Positions 17,581-26,021 of a stretch of DNA of 64,000 bases are shown in pieces; within the stretch, counting starts at the first letter, position 1; every line of letters begins with the position of its first letter. Source of the stretch: Virgisporangium ochraceum (GTDB lineage: Bacteria; Actinomycetota; Actinomycetes; Mycobacteriales; Micromonosporaceae); NCBI RefSeq assembly GCF_016863655.1, contig NZ_BOPH01000101.1, forward strand, positions 39,792 to 103,791, given 5' to 3'. The position numbers and the translations under genes were made by a program. The notes under the pieces are model-generated. The model was not told where the DNA came from, did not search any database, and saw only the letters and a list, made by a program, of their open reading frames with translations.

Positions 17581-18597
17581 GTGGCGATCCAGGGCCGGTC
17601 GCCGGTCGCCGGTCCCGCCGGCGGGGGGCCGGCGGCGATGTCGGCGGACGCCGTGCCGGCGGACGCCGTGGCGGACCGACGCGGCGACGTTCGGCGCGCC
17701 GGCCCCCCGCGGGCGCCGGGCCGGTTCGCGGCCGGTCGGCGCGCCGAACGGTTGGCGCCCTACGTCCTGGTGGCGCCCGCCGTCCTCGTGATCGTGGCCC
17801 TGCGGTTGTGGCCGTTGCTGCTCGGGGTGAACTTCTCCTTCACCGGGGACGGAGACCGCAACGGCACCGCGGTCGGCTTCGACAACTACGCCGAACTGTT
17901 CGGCGACCCGCTGTTCCGTACGGCGCTGCGCAACGTGGGCCTGCTCGTCCTGCTGCTGCCCGTCGCGGTGGCGATCCCGGGCGCGCTGGCGACGTTCATC
18001 TACCTCCGGGTTCCCGGACACCGCCTGTTCCGCGGCGTCTACTTCTTCCCGGCCGTCCTCTCGCCGGTGATCATCGGCGCGATCTTCAACCTGCTGCTGG
18101 CATTCGACGGCCCGCTGAACAAGCTCCTCGGCGGGGTCGGCCTCGGACCGGTCGACTGGCTCGGCGACCCGCGGGTGGCGATCTTCGCGGTCGTCGGCGT
18201 GCACGTGTGGGCCACGTTCGGGATGGCGCTCGTGGTGTTCCTGGCCGGCTTCGCCACCCTCGACAGCGCGCTGCTCGACGCGGCCCGGGTCGACGGCGCC
18301 TCGCTGGCGCAGACCGTGCGGCACGTCATCGTCCCGGGCCTCACCCGGACCATCCAGTTCGTGTTCGTCACCACGATGATCGGGATGCTGACGTCGATGT
18401 TCGGGCTGCTGTACGTCATGACCGGCGGCGGCCCGGAAGGGTCGACCTACCTCCCCGAGTACTACATCTGGATCCAGCAGGGCCAGATGAACCGGCCGGC
18501 CCTCGCGTCGGCGGCCTCGACGGTGCTGTTCCTCCTCATGCTCGTGGTCGGTCTGCTCCAGATCGCCGTGCTGCGCCGGGCCGGGAAGGAGGACTGA
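17581..18597 (+). CDS. CUT1 sugar ABC permease (MalF-like)
   Basis: A 338-residue permease with a roughly 60-residue Ala/Pro/Arg-rich cytoplasmic leader before the first membrane helix (LAPYVLVAPAVLVIVALRL). Six transmembrane segments are visible. The coupling EAA-type loop reads LLDAARVDGASLAQTVRHV. GTG 17581 follows the binding-protein stop by 4 nt but lacks a clear ribosome site. An internal ATG at 17638 behind a G-rich stretch is an alternative that would remove 19 residues. The stop overlaps the next ATG (TGATG). Confidence 0.9.
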   Translation: MAIQGRSPVAGPAGGGPAAMSADAVPADAVADRRGDVRRAGPPRAPGRFAAGRRAERLAPYVLVAPAVLVIVALRLWPLLLGVNFSFTGDGDRNGTAVGFDNYAELFGDPLFRTALRNVGLLVLLLPVAVAIPGALATFIYLRVPGHRLFRGVYFFPAVLSPVIIGAIFNLLLAFDGPLNKLLGGVGLGPVDWLGDPRVAIFAVVGVHVWATFGMALVVFLAGFATLDSALLDAARVDGASLAQTVRHVIVPGLTRTIQFVFVTTMIGMLTSMFGLLYVMTGGGPEGSTYLPEYYIWIQQGQMNRPALASAASTVLFLLMLVVGLLQIAVLRRAGKED

Positions 18598-19418
18598 TGC
18601 GCCGCTGGAGCGGGTGGCTGATGGCGGTGCCGATGGCGGCGCTCGCCGTGGCGACGGTCTACCCCCTGCTGTTCACCGTCAACGTCGCGATGAAGACCCG
18701 CCGCGAGTACGTCCTCGACCGGTTCTCCCTCGCCGCCGATCCCCGGTGGGACAACATCGCGACCGCGTGGACGGGCGTCGGCATGGCCCGGTACTTCCTG
18801 AACTCGGCGGTCGTCGTCGGGTGCTCGGTGGCGCTGCTGCTGCTCATCGGCTCCATGGCCGGGTTCGCGTTGAGCCAGTTGCGCTTCCGGGGCTCCACGA
18901 CGCTGTTCCTGGTATGCCTGGCGGCGCTGTTCGTGCCGTTCCAGGTCATCATGGTGCCGCTGGCGCGGATCCTGGCCGACGCCGGACTGGTCGACACCTA
19001 CCCGGGGCTCGTGCTGGCCTACGTCGCGCAGTTCCTGCCGTTCACCGTGTTCCTGATGACCAGCTACTACCGGGGCGTACCGACCGAGATCGTCGACGCA
19101 GCGCGGATCGACGGGAACACCCCGTACGGCGTCTACCGGCGGATCATGGTGCCGATCGGCGCCCCCGCGCTGCTGTCGGTGGGCATCCTCGACGCGTTGT
19201 TCTGCTGGAACGACGTGCTCATCGCCCTGCTGCTGATGCCGTCGGCCGGGCACCGGACGGTCATGGTCGGCGTGACGTCGCTCCGGGGCCAGTACTCGGC
19301 CGACATTCCCACGTTCGCGGCCGGCGTCCTCATCGCGGCGGTGCCGGTCCTGGTCACCTACCTGTTCCTGCAGCGGCAGATCACCGACGGCGTCACCGCC
19401 GGTTCGACGAAGGGCTGA
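18597..19418 (+). CDS. CUT1 sugar ABC permease (MalG-like)
   Basis: A 273-residue MalG-type permease with six membrane helices. The coupling loop is EIVDAARIDGNTPYGVYRRIMVP. The FCWNDVLIALLLM segment is typical of this half. It starts at ATG 18597, inside the preceding stop (TGATG). It ends 1 nt before the dehydratase gene. Confidence 0.92.
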   Translation: MRRWSGWLMAVPMAALAVATVYPLLFTVNVAMKTRREYVLDRFSLAADPRWDNIATAWTGVGMARYFLNSAVVVGCSVALLLLIGSMAGFALSQLRFRGSTTLFLVCLAALFVPFQVIMVPLARILADAGLVDTYPGLVLAYVAQFLPFTVFLMTSYYRGVPTEIVDAARIDGNTPYGVYRRIMVPIGAPALLSVGILDALFCWNDVLIALLLMPSAGHRTVMVGVTSLRGQYSADIPTFAAGVLIAAVPVLVTYLFLQRQITDGVTAGSTKG

Positions 19419-19419
19419 C

Positions 19420-20658
19420 ATGCGGATCACCGGATACCGGACGTTGACGACGGTGCAGGACTGGGGACGGCCGGTCGGCGACGCCAACGGCGTCTACGCC
19501 GACGGCGTCGTGCCGGTGCCCGTCGTGGTCGTCGAGACCGACGAGGGCATCACCGGCATCGGCCTCGGGCCGCACGTGGAGGCCGACACGGTCTTCGCCG
19601 CCCTGGACGGTCAGGACCCGCGCGCGGTCGTCTCCCTCTACGACCGCATGCTGCGCCAGACCTTCAAGGCCGGCCACGCCGGCGTGGTCTTCGGCACGAT
19701 CGGCGCGTTCGACACCGCGCTGTGGGACATCAAGGCACAGGCGGCGGGCGAGCCGCTGTGGCGGCTGCTGGGCGGCAACGACCGCGTCGTCGAGGCGTAC
19801 GCCTCGGGGCTGGACATCGACCTGACCGACGAGGAACTGGTGGCCACCTACGAGGTCTACGGTGCGCGCGGGCTGCGGGCGGCGAAGCTGAAGGGCGGGC
19901 TCGACATCGAGCGCGACCTCCACCGCCTGACCCTCGTGCGCGACGTGCTGACCGACGCGGCGCACGGCGCGCGGCCGGGGCTGATGCTGGACGCGAACGA
20001 GGCGTGGAGCCGCAAGCAGGCGGTGCGGCACGTCCGGGAGATCGAACGGGTGCTCGATCTCACCTGGATCGAGGAGCCGGTCCGGCGCTGGGACGCCGAC
20101 GGCCTGGCGGTGGTCAGCCGGGGCGTGCGGGCATCGGTCGCGAGCGGGGAGAACCTGACCGGGCTGGAGCAGTTCCGTCCACTCATCGCGGCCGGCGGGC
20201 TCGACGTCGTCCAGACCGCCGCCGTCTGGGGGATCACCCACTTCCTGCGGGTGGCGGCGCTGGCACACGCCCACGACCTCCCGGTCAGCCCGATCGGCAA
20301 CACGCCGGTCGCCCTGCTGCACGCGGCGACGTCGGTGCCCAACCACATCGCGAGCGAGCTGCAGAACCTGCGTCCGCCGACCGGGCTCGTCCTCGACGTG
20401 CACGTCGAGGACGGCACGTTCGTGCTCGGGGACTCGCCGGGGCTGGGCGTGCGGATCGACGCGGCGGCGATGGACGCGGCGGCGGTCGGCGCGCACCGGC
20501 CCGTACCCGGGACGGACGGGCCGCACGTGCGGCCCGAGCAGGCCGGCCGGAGGTTGCTCGCGGTGTCCAACGGTGGCGGCGCACCGGTGCCGCGCAACGC
20601 CGTCGACGTCGGACCGGCTCTCGCTGCCGTCGAGACGCCGCCGGCGGTGCGGGGGTGA
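19420..20658 (+). CDS. Enolase-superfamily (mandelate racemase/muconate lactonising) sugar-acid dehydratase-like protein
   Basis: A 412-residue protein. The N-terminal capping domain (about 1-120) holds VETDEGITGIG. The barrel holds AAKLKGG (KxK-type base), LMLDANEAW (metal Asp), WIEEPV (metal Glu) and ASGENL (metal Glu). The usual His of the His-Asp dyad would fall in PVSPIGNTPV, where no His is seen at the expected place. That argues for a non-standard mechanism or a divergent subgroup. The last 50 or so residues (Ala/Pro-rich) exceed the family core. Placed after a sugar transporter under an FCD regulator, it probably dehydrates a sugar acid. The substrate is unknown. Confidence 0.85.
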   Translation: MRITGYRTLTTVQDWGRPVGDANGVYADGVVPVPVVVVETDEGITGIGLGPHVEADTVFAALDGQDPRAVVSLYDRMLRQTFKAGHAGVVFGTIGAFDTALWDIKAQAAGEPLWRLLGGNDRVVEAYASGLDIDLTDEELVATYEVYGARGLRAAKLKGGLDIERDLHRLTLVRDVLTDAAHGARPGLMLDANEAWSRKQAVRHVREIERVLDLTWIEEPVRRWDADGLAVVSRGVRASVASGENLTGLEQFRPLIAAGGLDVVQTAAVWGITHFLRVAALAHAHDLPVSPIGNTPVALLHAATSVPNHIASELQNLRPPTGLVLDVHVEDGTFVLGDSPGLGVRIDAAAMDAAAVGAHRPVPGTDGPHVRPEQAGRRLLAVSNGGGAPVPRNAVDVGPALAAVETPPAVRG

Positions 20659-20661
20659 CGC

Positions 20662-21498
20662 GTGACGCCGCTCGCTGGTACCCACGAGCTCGGCCTGCTC
20701 GCCGCCGCCCAGTCCGGCGACCGGCGCGCGCTGACGGAGCTCGTCACCACGTACCTGCCGGTGGTGTACACCACCGTGCGCAGGGGACTGGGTGGCCTGC
20801 CGGACGTCGACGACGTCGTGCAGGAGACGATGCTGCGGGTCCTGCGGGAGCTGCGGTCGTTGCGTACGCCCGAGAGCTTCCGGCCCTGGCTGATGGCGAT
20901 CGTCATGCGCCAGGTCAGCACGTTCCGCCGCCGGTGGCGGGCGGAGACCGACCGGACCGTCGCCCTCGACGAGGCACTCGACGTGTCCGTGGCGGCCGCC
21001 GAGGACGTGGCCCTGCTCCGCCTGGAACTGTCGGTCCAGCGGCGGTACCTGGCACGCGCCGGTCGGTGGCTCGACCCGGACGACCTCGTGCCGCTGTCGT
21101 TGTGGTGGCTCGAGGGTGCCGGCCGGCTGACCCGCGGCGAACTGGCGTCGGCGTTGGGAAAGAGCGTGGCGCACGCGGGGGTGTGCGTGCAGCGCACACG
21201 CGACCGGCTGATCCTCAGCCGGTCCGTCGTGGCCGCGCTGGACGCGTCGCCCCGGTGCGGTGGTCTGGTGGCGACGCTGGAGGGCTGGGACGGCGTGCCC
21301 GGCCCGCTGTGGCGCAAACGGATCCTGCGGCACGTGCGTGTGTGCTGCGCCTGCGAGCGGGCGTCGGCGCGGTTGCCGCCGCCGGAGCTGCTGGTCGAAT
21401 GTCTCGCGTTGCTCCCGGAAAACTGTTATCCGGACGCGTTTCCGGAGTCCGGCGGTGGGTGCGGTCCGCACGCCGAGAATGACATGCAACATCGATAA
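20662..21498 (+). CDS. ECF-like sigma-70 family sigma factor
   Basis: A 278-residue protein starting at GTG, 3 nt after the dehydratase stop. Residues 10-95 show sigma region 2 (DVDDVVQETMLRVLRELRSL, FRPWLMAIVMRQV). Region 4 is recognisable only weakly at about 140-195 (LTRGELASALGKSVAHAGVCVQRTRDRL). A C-terminal extension has a Cys-rich HVRVCCACERAS element that may be a built-in metal or redox switch. No anti-sigma gene is adjacent. Tight spacing suggests cotranscription with the sugar uptake operon. It could drive the xylanase promoter just downstream, but this is inference. Confidence 0.8.
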   Translation: MTPLAGTHELGLLAAAQSGDRRALTELVTTYLPVVYTTVRRGLGGLPDVDDVVQETMLRVLRELRSLRTPESFRPWLMAIVMRQVSTFRRRWRAETDRTVALDEALDVSVAAAEDVALLRLELSVQRRYLARAGRWLDPDDLVPLSLWWLEGAGRLTRGELASALGKSVAHAGVCVQRTRDRLILSRSVVAALDASPRCGGLVATLEGWDGVPGPLWRKRILRHVRVCCACERASARLPPPELLVECLALLPENCYPDAFPESGGGCGPHAENDMQHR

Positions 21499-21535
21499 AT
21501 GTTTATTGATTGTGACGAAACAATCTGGCAATCTG
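21495..21535 (+). promoter_or_regulatory. AT-rich control region of the xylanase gene
   Basis: This stretch has three small symmetries: ATAAATGTTTAT (21495-21506, 5-bp arms), GATTGT and ACAATC (21508-21513 and 21520-21525), and CAATCTG repeated with 8-bp period (21521 and 21529). The low GC content in this genome marks a promoter/operator. No clear -35/-10 pair was fixed. Confidence 0.45.
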
Positions 21536-21616
21536 CGTTACATCGAAGGCTAGCGCTTCCACCCGCGGGCCTCCATCGGGCCGGACCTACCGGCCCGGTT
21601 TCCAGAGAGGTGCACC

Positions 21617-23020
21617 ATGAGCTTTTCCAGCGGGTCGAGACGCTACCTCCGCCGGGTGTCCCGGCCACTCCTGGCCGTCGGGCTGCTCGCGGCCGGCATG
21701 ACCGCGGCCGTGGCGAGCCCGGCCGCCGCCGGCACCACGCTCGGCCAGGCGGCGGCGGAGAAGGGCCGCTACTACGGTGCCGCGGTCGGCACGTACAAGT
21801 TCAACGACACCACCTACATGAACCTCGTCAACCGCGAGTTCAACAGCCTCGTGGCCGAGAACGAGATGAAGTGGGACGCGACCGAGCCGCAGCAGGGCCG
21901 GTTCACCTACACCAACGGCGACCGGATCGTCAGCCACGCCCTGTCGCGCGGGATGACGGTGCGCGGCCACACGTTGCTGTGGCACGCACAGCAGCCCGAC
22001 TGGGCGAAGAACATGTCCGGGTCGGCGCTGCGCAACGCGGCGATCAACCACGTCACCCAGGTCGCCACCCACTTCCGGGGGCAGATCTACGCGTGGGACG
22101 TGGTGAACGAGGCGTTCGCCGACGGTGGCAGCGGCGGCCGGCGCGACTCCAACCTGCAGCGCACCGGCAACGACTGGATCGAGGCGGCGTTCCGTGCCGC
22201 CCGTGCCGCCGACCCGAACGCCAAGCTCTGCTACAACGACTACAACACTGACGGGATCAACGCGAAGTCGACCGGCATCTACAACATGGTCCGCGACTTC
22301 AAGTCCCGCGGTGTGCCGATCGACTGCGTCGGCTTCCAGTCGCACCTCGGCAGCTCCGTGCCGGGTGATTACCAGGCCAACCTGCAGCGCTTCGCCGACC
22401 TCGGCGTCGACGTACAGATCACCGAGCTCGACATCCTGCAGGCCAACGCGAACGCCTACGCCGCCGTGACCCGGGCCTGCCTCGCGGTGTCGCGGTGCAC
22501 CGGCATCACCGTGTGGGGCGTGCGTGACTGCGACTCCTGGCGCGGTGGCGACAACGCGCTGCTGTTCGACTGCTCGGGCAACAAGAAGGCCGCGTACAAC
22601 GCCGTGCTGGACACGCTCAACGGTGGCATCACCCCGACCCCGACCGGCAACCGGCTGCGCAGCGAGGCCTCCGGACGCTGCCTCGACATCCCGAACTCGA
22701 CGACGACGAACGGCACCCAGGTACAGATCTACGACTGCCACACCAACGCGAACCAGCAGTTCACCGTGAACGGCTCGGCGCTGCAGGTACTGGGCAAGTG
22801 CCTGCAGGCGCCCGCCAACGCCGCTGCCGGCACCCGCGTCCAGATCTGGGACTGCAACGGCGGCGCCAACCAGCAGTGGACCCTCAACTCCAACGGCACC
22901 GTGAGCAACGCACAGACCGGGCTGTGCCTGGACGTCAACGGCGCCGGCACCGCCAACGGCACCGCCGTCATCGTCTGGTCCTGCCACGGCAACGCCAACC
23001 AGCGGTGGGCGCGGGTCTGA
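21617..23020 (+). CDS. Secreted GH10 endo-1,4-beta-xylanase with ricin-B (CBM13) domain
   Basis: A 467-residue enzyme of the Streptomyces XlnA layout. The signal peptide is residues 1-38. The GH10 barrel spans about 40-335 and the ricin-B trefoil 343-467. The acid/base Glu lies in WDVVNEAFAD and the nucleophile Glu in VQITELDI. GHTLLWHAQQP and VAENEMKWDATEP form the substrate cleft. AGAGAGG lies 6 nt before the ATG. It cleaves internal bonds of xylan. The lectin module is nearly the same as that of the CE1-like esterase at 415, so both probably bind the same polymer. Confidence 0.97.
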   Translation: MSFSSGSRRYLRRVSRPLLAVGLLAAGMTAAVASPAAAGTTLGQAAAEKGRYYGAAVGTYKFNDTTYMNLVNREFNSLVAENEMKWDATEPQQGRFTYTNGDRIVSHALSRGMTVRGHTLLWHAQQPDWAKNMSGSALRNAAINHVTQVATHFRGQIYAWDVVNEAFADGGSGGRRDSNLQRTGNDWIEAAFRAARAADPNAKLCYNDYNTDGINAKSTGIYNMVRDFKSRGVPIDCVGFQSHLGSSVPGDYQANLQRFADLGVDVQITELDILQANANAYAAVTRACLAVSRCTGITVWGVRDCDSWRGGDNALLFDCSGNKKAAYNAVLDTLNGGITPTPTGNRLRSEASGRCLDIPNSTTTNGTQVQIYDCHTNANQQFTVNGSALQVLGKCLQAPANAAAGTRVQIWDCNGGANQQWTLNSNGTVSNAQTGLCLDVNGAGTANGTAVIVWSCHGNANQRWARV

Positions 23021-23070
23021 GACCGGACCACCACCGGCGCCGCCGCGACGGCGTCGTAGCAGTCACCCCA

Positions 23071-23103
23071 CCTGGAACGTGCCCCTGACCGGCACGTTCC
23101 AGG
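23071..23103 (+). terminator. Rho-independent-type hairpin after the xylanase gene
   Basis: A perfect 13-bp stem (23071-23083 with 23091-23103, loop CCTGACC) lies 51 nt after the xylanase stop and before the next gene. Confidence 0.85.
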
Positions 23104-23169
23104 GCTGCCCCGGGGCCGCGGTGCCCCGCGCACGAATCCCCCAGCCGACGACAAGAGGTGTGACAGTCC

Positions 23170-25992
23170 ATGAGAAACCGTGTGATGGCGGCGATAGCGG
23201 CCGCCGTCCTGTCGACCGCCGGGTTGGCGGTCCCGATCGTCGGACCGGCGTCGCCGGCCGCCGCGCACCCCGTCAACGCGTCCGACTTCAACCAGGTCGA
23301 ACTCGCCCGCGGGGTGTCCGAAATGGGGGAGCCGATGTCGATGGCGGTCCTCCCGGACCGCTCGGTCCTGCACACCGCCCGCAACGGCGTCCTCCGCCGG
23401 ACCACCGCGGCCGGCGTCACCAGCGTCATCGGCACCCTGCAGGTCTACACTCACGACGAGGAGGGTCTGCAGGGCGTCGGGGTGGACCCGGGCTTCGCCA
23501 CCAACCGGTACATCTACCTCTACTACTCGCCGCCGTTGTCGACCCCCGGCGGTGACGCGCCGGCCACCGGCACCGACTTCTCGGCGTGGAACGGCGTGAA
23601 CCGGTTGTCGCGCTTCACGCTCAACTCCGACTTCACCCTCAACACGGGCAGCCAGGTGACCGTGCTGGAGGTGGCCACGAACCGCGGCATGTGCTGCCAC
23701 GTCGGCGGCGACATCGACTTCGACGCGGCCGGCAACCTCTATCTGTCCACAGGGGACGACTCGAACCCGTTCGACTCGGGCGGTTACACGCCGATCGACG
23801 AGCGCACCAACCGCAACCCCGTCTACGACGCGCAGCGCACCGCCGGCAACACCAACGACCTGCGCGGCAAGGTGCTGCGCATCAAGGTGAACGCGAACGG
23901 CACGTACTCGATCCCGTCGGGCAACCTGTTCCCGGTGGGCACCGCCGGTACCCGTCCCGAGATCTACGCGATGGGCCTGCGCAACCCGTTCCGGCTCAGC
24001 GTCGACAAGCCGACCGGCATCGTCTACGTCTCCGACTACGGCCCGGACGCCGGAACGTCCTCGTCCACCCGCGGACCCGCGGGCCAGGTCGAGTACAACC
24101 GCATCACGTCCGCCGGCAACTACGGCTGGCCCTACTGCACCGGCTCGAACACGACGAACGAGACCTACGTGGACTACACGTTCCCGTCCGGGCCGTCGGG
24201 GAGCCGGTTCAACTGCGCCGCGCCGGTCAACAACTCCCCGCGCAACACGGGGCTGACCAACCTGCCCGCCGCGCGCGCGGCGTGGATCAAGTACGACAAC
24301 TGTTCGCTGGCCGCCTTCGGCTGCGGCTCGGAGTCGCCGATGGGCGGCGCCGTGTACCGCTACGACGCGGCGAACCCGTCGACGGTCAAGTTCCCGTCCG
24401 CCCTCGACGGGCACTACTTCGCGATGGAGTTCGGCCGGCGCTGGATCAAGACCATCGACGTCAACTCCGACGGCTCGGCCGGGCAGATCAGCGAATTCCC
24501 GTGGCGCGGCACGCAGATCATGGACAGCGCGTTCGGTCCCGACGGTGCGTTGTACGTGCTGGACTACGGCACCGGATGGGGGAGCGGCGACGCCAGCTCG
24601 GCCCTGTACCGCATCGAGTACAACCAGGCCGGAAACAACCAGGCGCCGATCGCCCGCGCGTCCGCCAACCGCACGTCCGGTGCGGGACCGCTCGCCGTCG
24701 ACTTCTCCTCGGCCGGCTCCTCCGACCCCGAGGGCGGTGCCCTGACCTACGCGTGGAACTTCGGTGACGGCGGCACGTCCACGTCGGCCAACCCGAGCCA
24801 CACCTTCACCGGCACCGGCCAGTACACCGTTTCGCTCACCGTGAGAGATCCCGCCGGGCTCACCGCGACCGCGTCGATGGTCGTCACGGTCGGAAACACC
24901 GCACCGACGGTCGTGCTGAGCGCGCCGGCCGACGGGAAGTTGTTCAACTTCGGCGACACCATTCCGTACACCATCACCGCGTCGGACCCCGAGGACGGCA
25001 CCATCGACTGTTCCAAGGTGAAGCTGAGCTACCTCCTGGGCCACGACGAACACGCGCACGCGATCACCTCGAGCACCGGATGTTCGGGGACGTTGACGAT
25101 CCCGGTGGACGGCGAGCACGACGACGCGGCGAACCTGTACGCGGTGTTCGACGCGGAGTACACCGACCGGGGCGCCAACGGCCAGCCCGCGCTGACCACG
25201 CACACCCAGCAGGTTCTGCAGCCGCGGCACCGGCAGGCCGAGCACCGTAGCACCCAGTCGGGCACCGCGCTCTACAGCAAGACGACCGCCGAGGGCGGCC
25301 AGACCGTCGGCGACATCCAGAACGGCGACTGGATCGCGTTCCAGCGGTACTCGCTCGCGGGCGAGACCGCGTTCACGGCCCGGGTGTCCTCCGGCGGTTC
25401 GGGCGGGACCATCTCGGTGCGCGCGGGATCGGCCACCGGCACGGTGCTCGGCTCCGTCACGGTGCCGGTCACCGGTAGCTACGAGACCTTCACCAACGTC
25501 TCGACGACGCTGTCCGGAGCACCGGCCGGCACGACCACGCTCTACCTGACCTTCTCCGGCGGCTCCGGGACCCTGTTCGACATGGACGCGTTCACGTTCG
25601 GCACGGCACCGAGCACCGGCGGCACCGGTCGGATCGTCGGCGCGAGCGGTTCGTGCGTCGACGTCAACGGGGCCAGCTCCGCCGACGGCGCGAAGATCCA
25701 GCTGTGGACGTGCAACAGCGGCACCAACCAGCAGTGGACCCGCAGCGGCAACACGTGGCGGTCACTGGGCAAGTGCATGGGCGTCACCGGCACCGCCGAC
25801 GGCAGCCTCGTGCAGTTGCAGACCTGCAACGGATCCGCCGGCCAGAACTGGACGACGGGAGCCAACGGATCCGTGGTCAACGCCCAGTCGGCCAAGTGTC
25901 TCGACGCCAACGGCGGCAGCTCGGCCAACGGAACCCAGCTGATCGTCTGGACCTGCCACGGCGGCACCAACCAGCGCTGGACCCTGCCATGA
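23170..25992 (+). CDS. Secreted glucose/sorbosone dehydrogenase - PKD - CBM6 - ricin-B protein
   Basis: A 940-residue exoprotein. The signal peptide is about 1-32. A PQQ-type sugar dehydrogenase propeller covers about 45-490 (DEEGLQGVGVDPGF, MGLRNPFRLSVDKP, SDYGPDAG, AGNYGWPYC). A PKD domain covers about 495-580 (YAWNFGDGGTS), followed by an Ig-like segment, a CBM6-like module (about 700-815) and a ricin-B trefoil (818-940). It is the ThuA-less sister of the gene at 3311-6859, with the same order of C-terminal modules. It lies 29 nt before the ThuA-DUF1080 gene, and the two are probably cotranscribed. It is likely an extracellular sugar oxidase/dehydrogenase, but substrate and electron acceptor are unknown. 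Confidence 0.88.
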   Translation: MRNRVMAAIAAAVLSTAGLAVPIVGPASPAAAHPVNASDFNQVELARGVSEMGEPMSMAVLPDRSVLHTARNGVLRRTTAAGVTSVIGTLQVYTHDEEGLQGVGVDPGFATNRYIYLYYSPPLSTPGGDAPATGTDFSAWNGVNRLSRFTLNSDFTLNTGSQVTVLEVATNRGMCCHVGGDIDFDAAGNLYLSTGDDSNPFDSGGYTPIDERTNRNPVYDAQRTAGNTNDLRGKVLRIKVNANGTYSIPSGNLFPVGTAGTRPEIYAMGLRNPFRLSVDKPTGIVYVSDYGPDAGTSSSTRGPAGQVEYNRITSAGNYGWPYCTGSNTTNETYVDYTFPSGPSGSRFNCAAPVNNSPRNTGLTNLPAARAAWIKYDNCSLAAFGCGSESPMGGAVYRYDAANPSTVKFPSALDGHYFAMEFGRRWIKTIDVNSDGSAGQISEFPWRGTQIMDSAFGPDGALYVLDYGTGWGSGDASSALYRIEYNQAGNNQAPIARASANRTSGAGPLAVDFSSAGSSDPEGGALTYAWNFGDGGTSTSANPSHTFTGTGQYTVSLTVRDPAGLTATASMVVTVGNTAPTVVLSAPADGKLFNFGDTIPYTITASDPEDGTIDCSKVKLSYLLGHDEHAHAITSSTGCSGTLTIPVDGEHDDAANLYAVFDAEYTDRGANGQPALTTHTQQVLQPRHRQAEHRSTQSGTALYSKTTAEGGQTVGDIQNGDWIAFQRYSLAGETAFTARVSSGGSGGTISVRAGSATGTVLGSVTVPVTGSYETFTNVSTTLSGAPAGTTTLYLTFSGGSGTLFDMDAFTFGTAPSTGGTGRIVGASGSCVDVNGASSADGAKIQLWTCNSGTNQQWTRSGNTWRSLGKCMGVTGTADGSLVQLQTCNGSAGQNWTTGANGSVVNAQSAKCLDANGGSSANGTQLIVWTCHGGTNQRWTLP

Positions 25993-26021
25993 GAGACCAC
26001 GCCCTGAGAGGAACCCCGGCC

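Noticed and set aside
23021..23169. Possible riboswitch between the xylanase and dehydrogenase genes
   Set aside because: Only a terminator hairpin is seen, with no conserved aptamer blocks.
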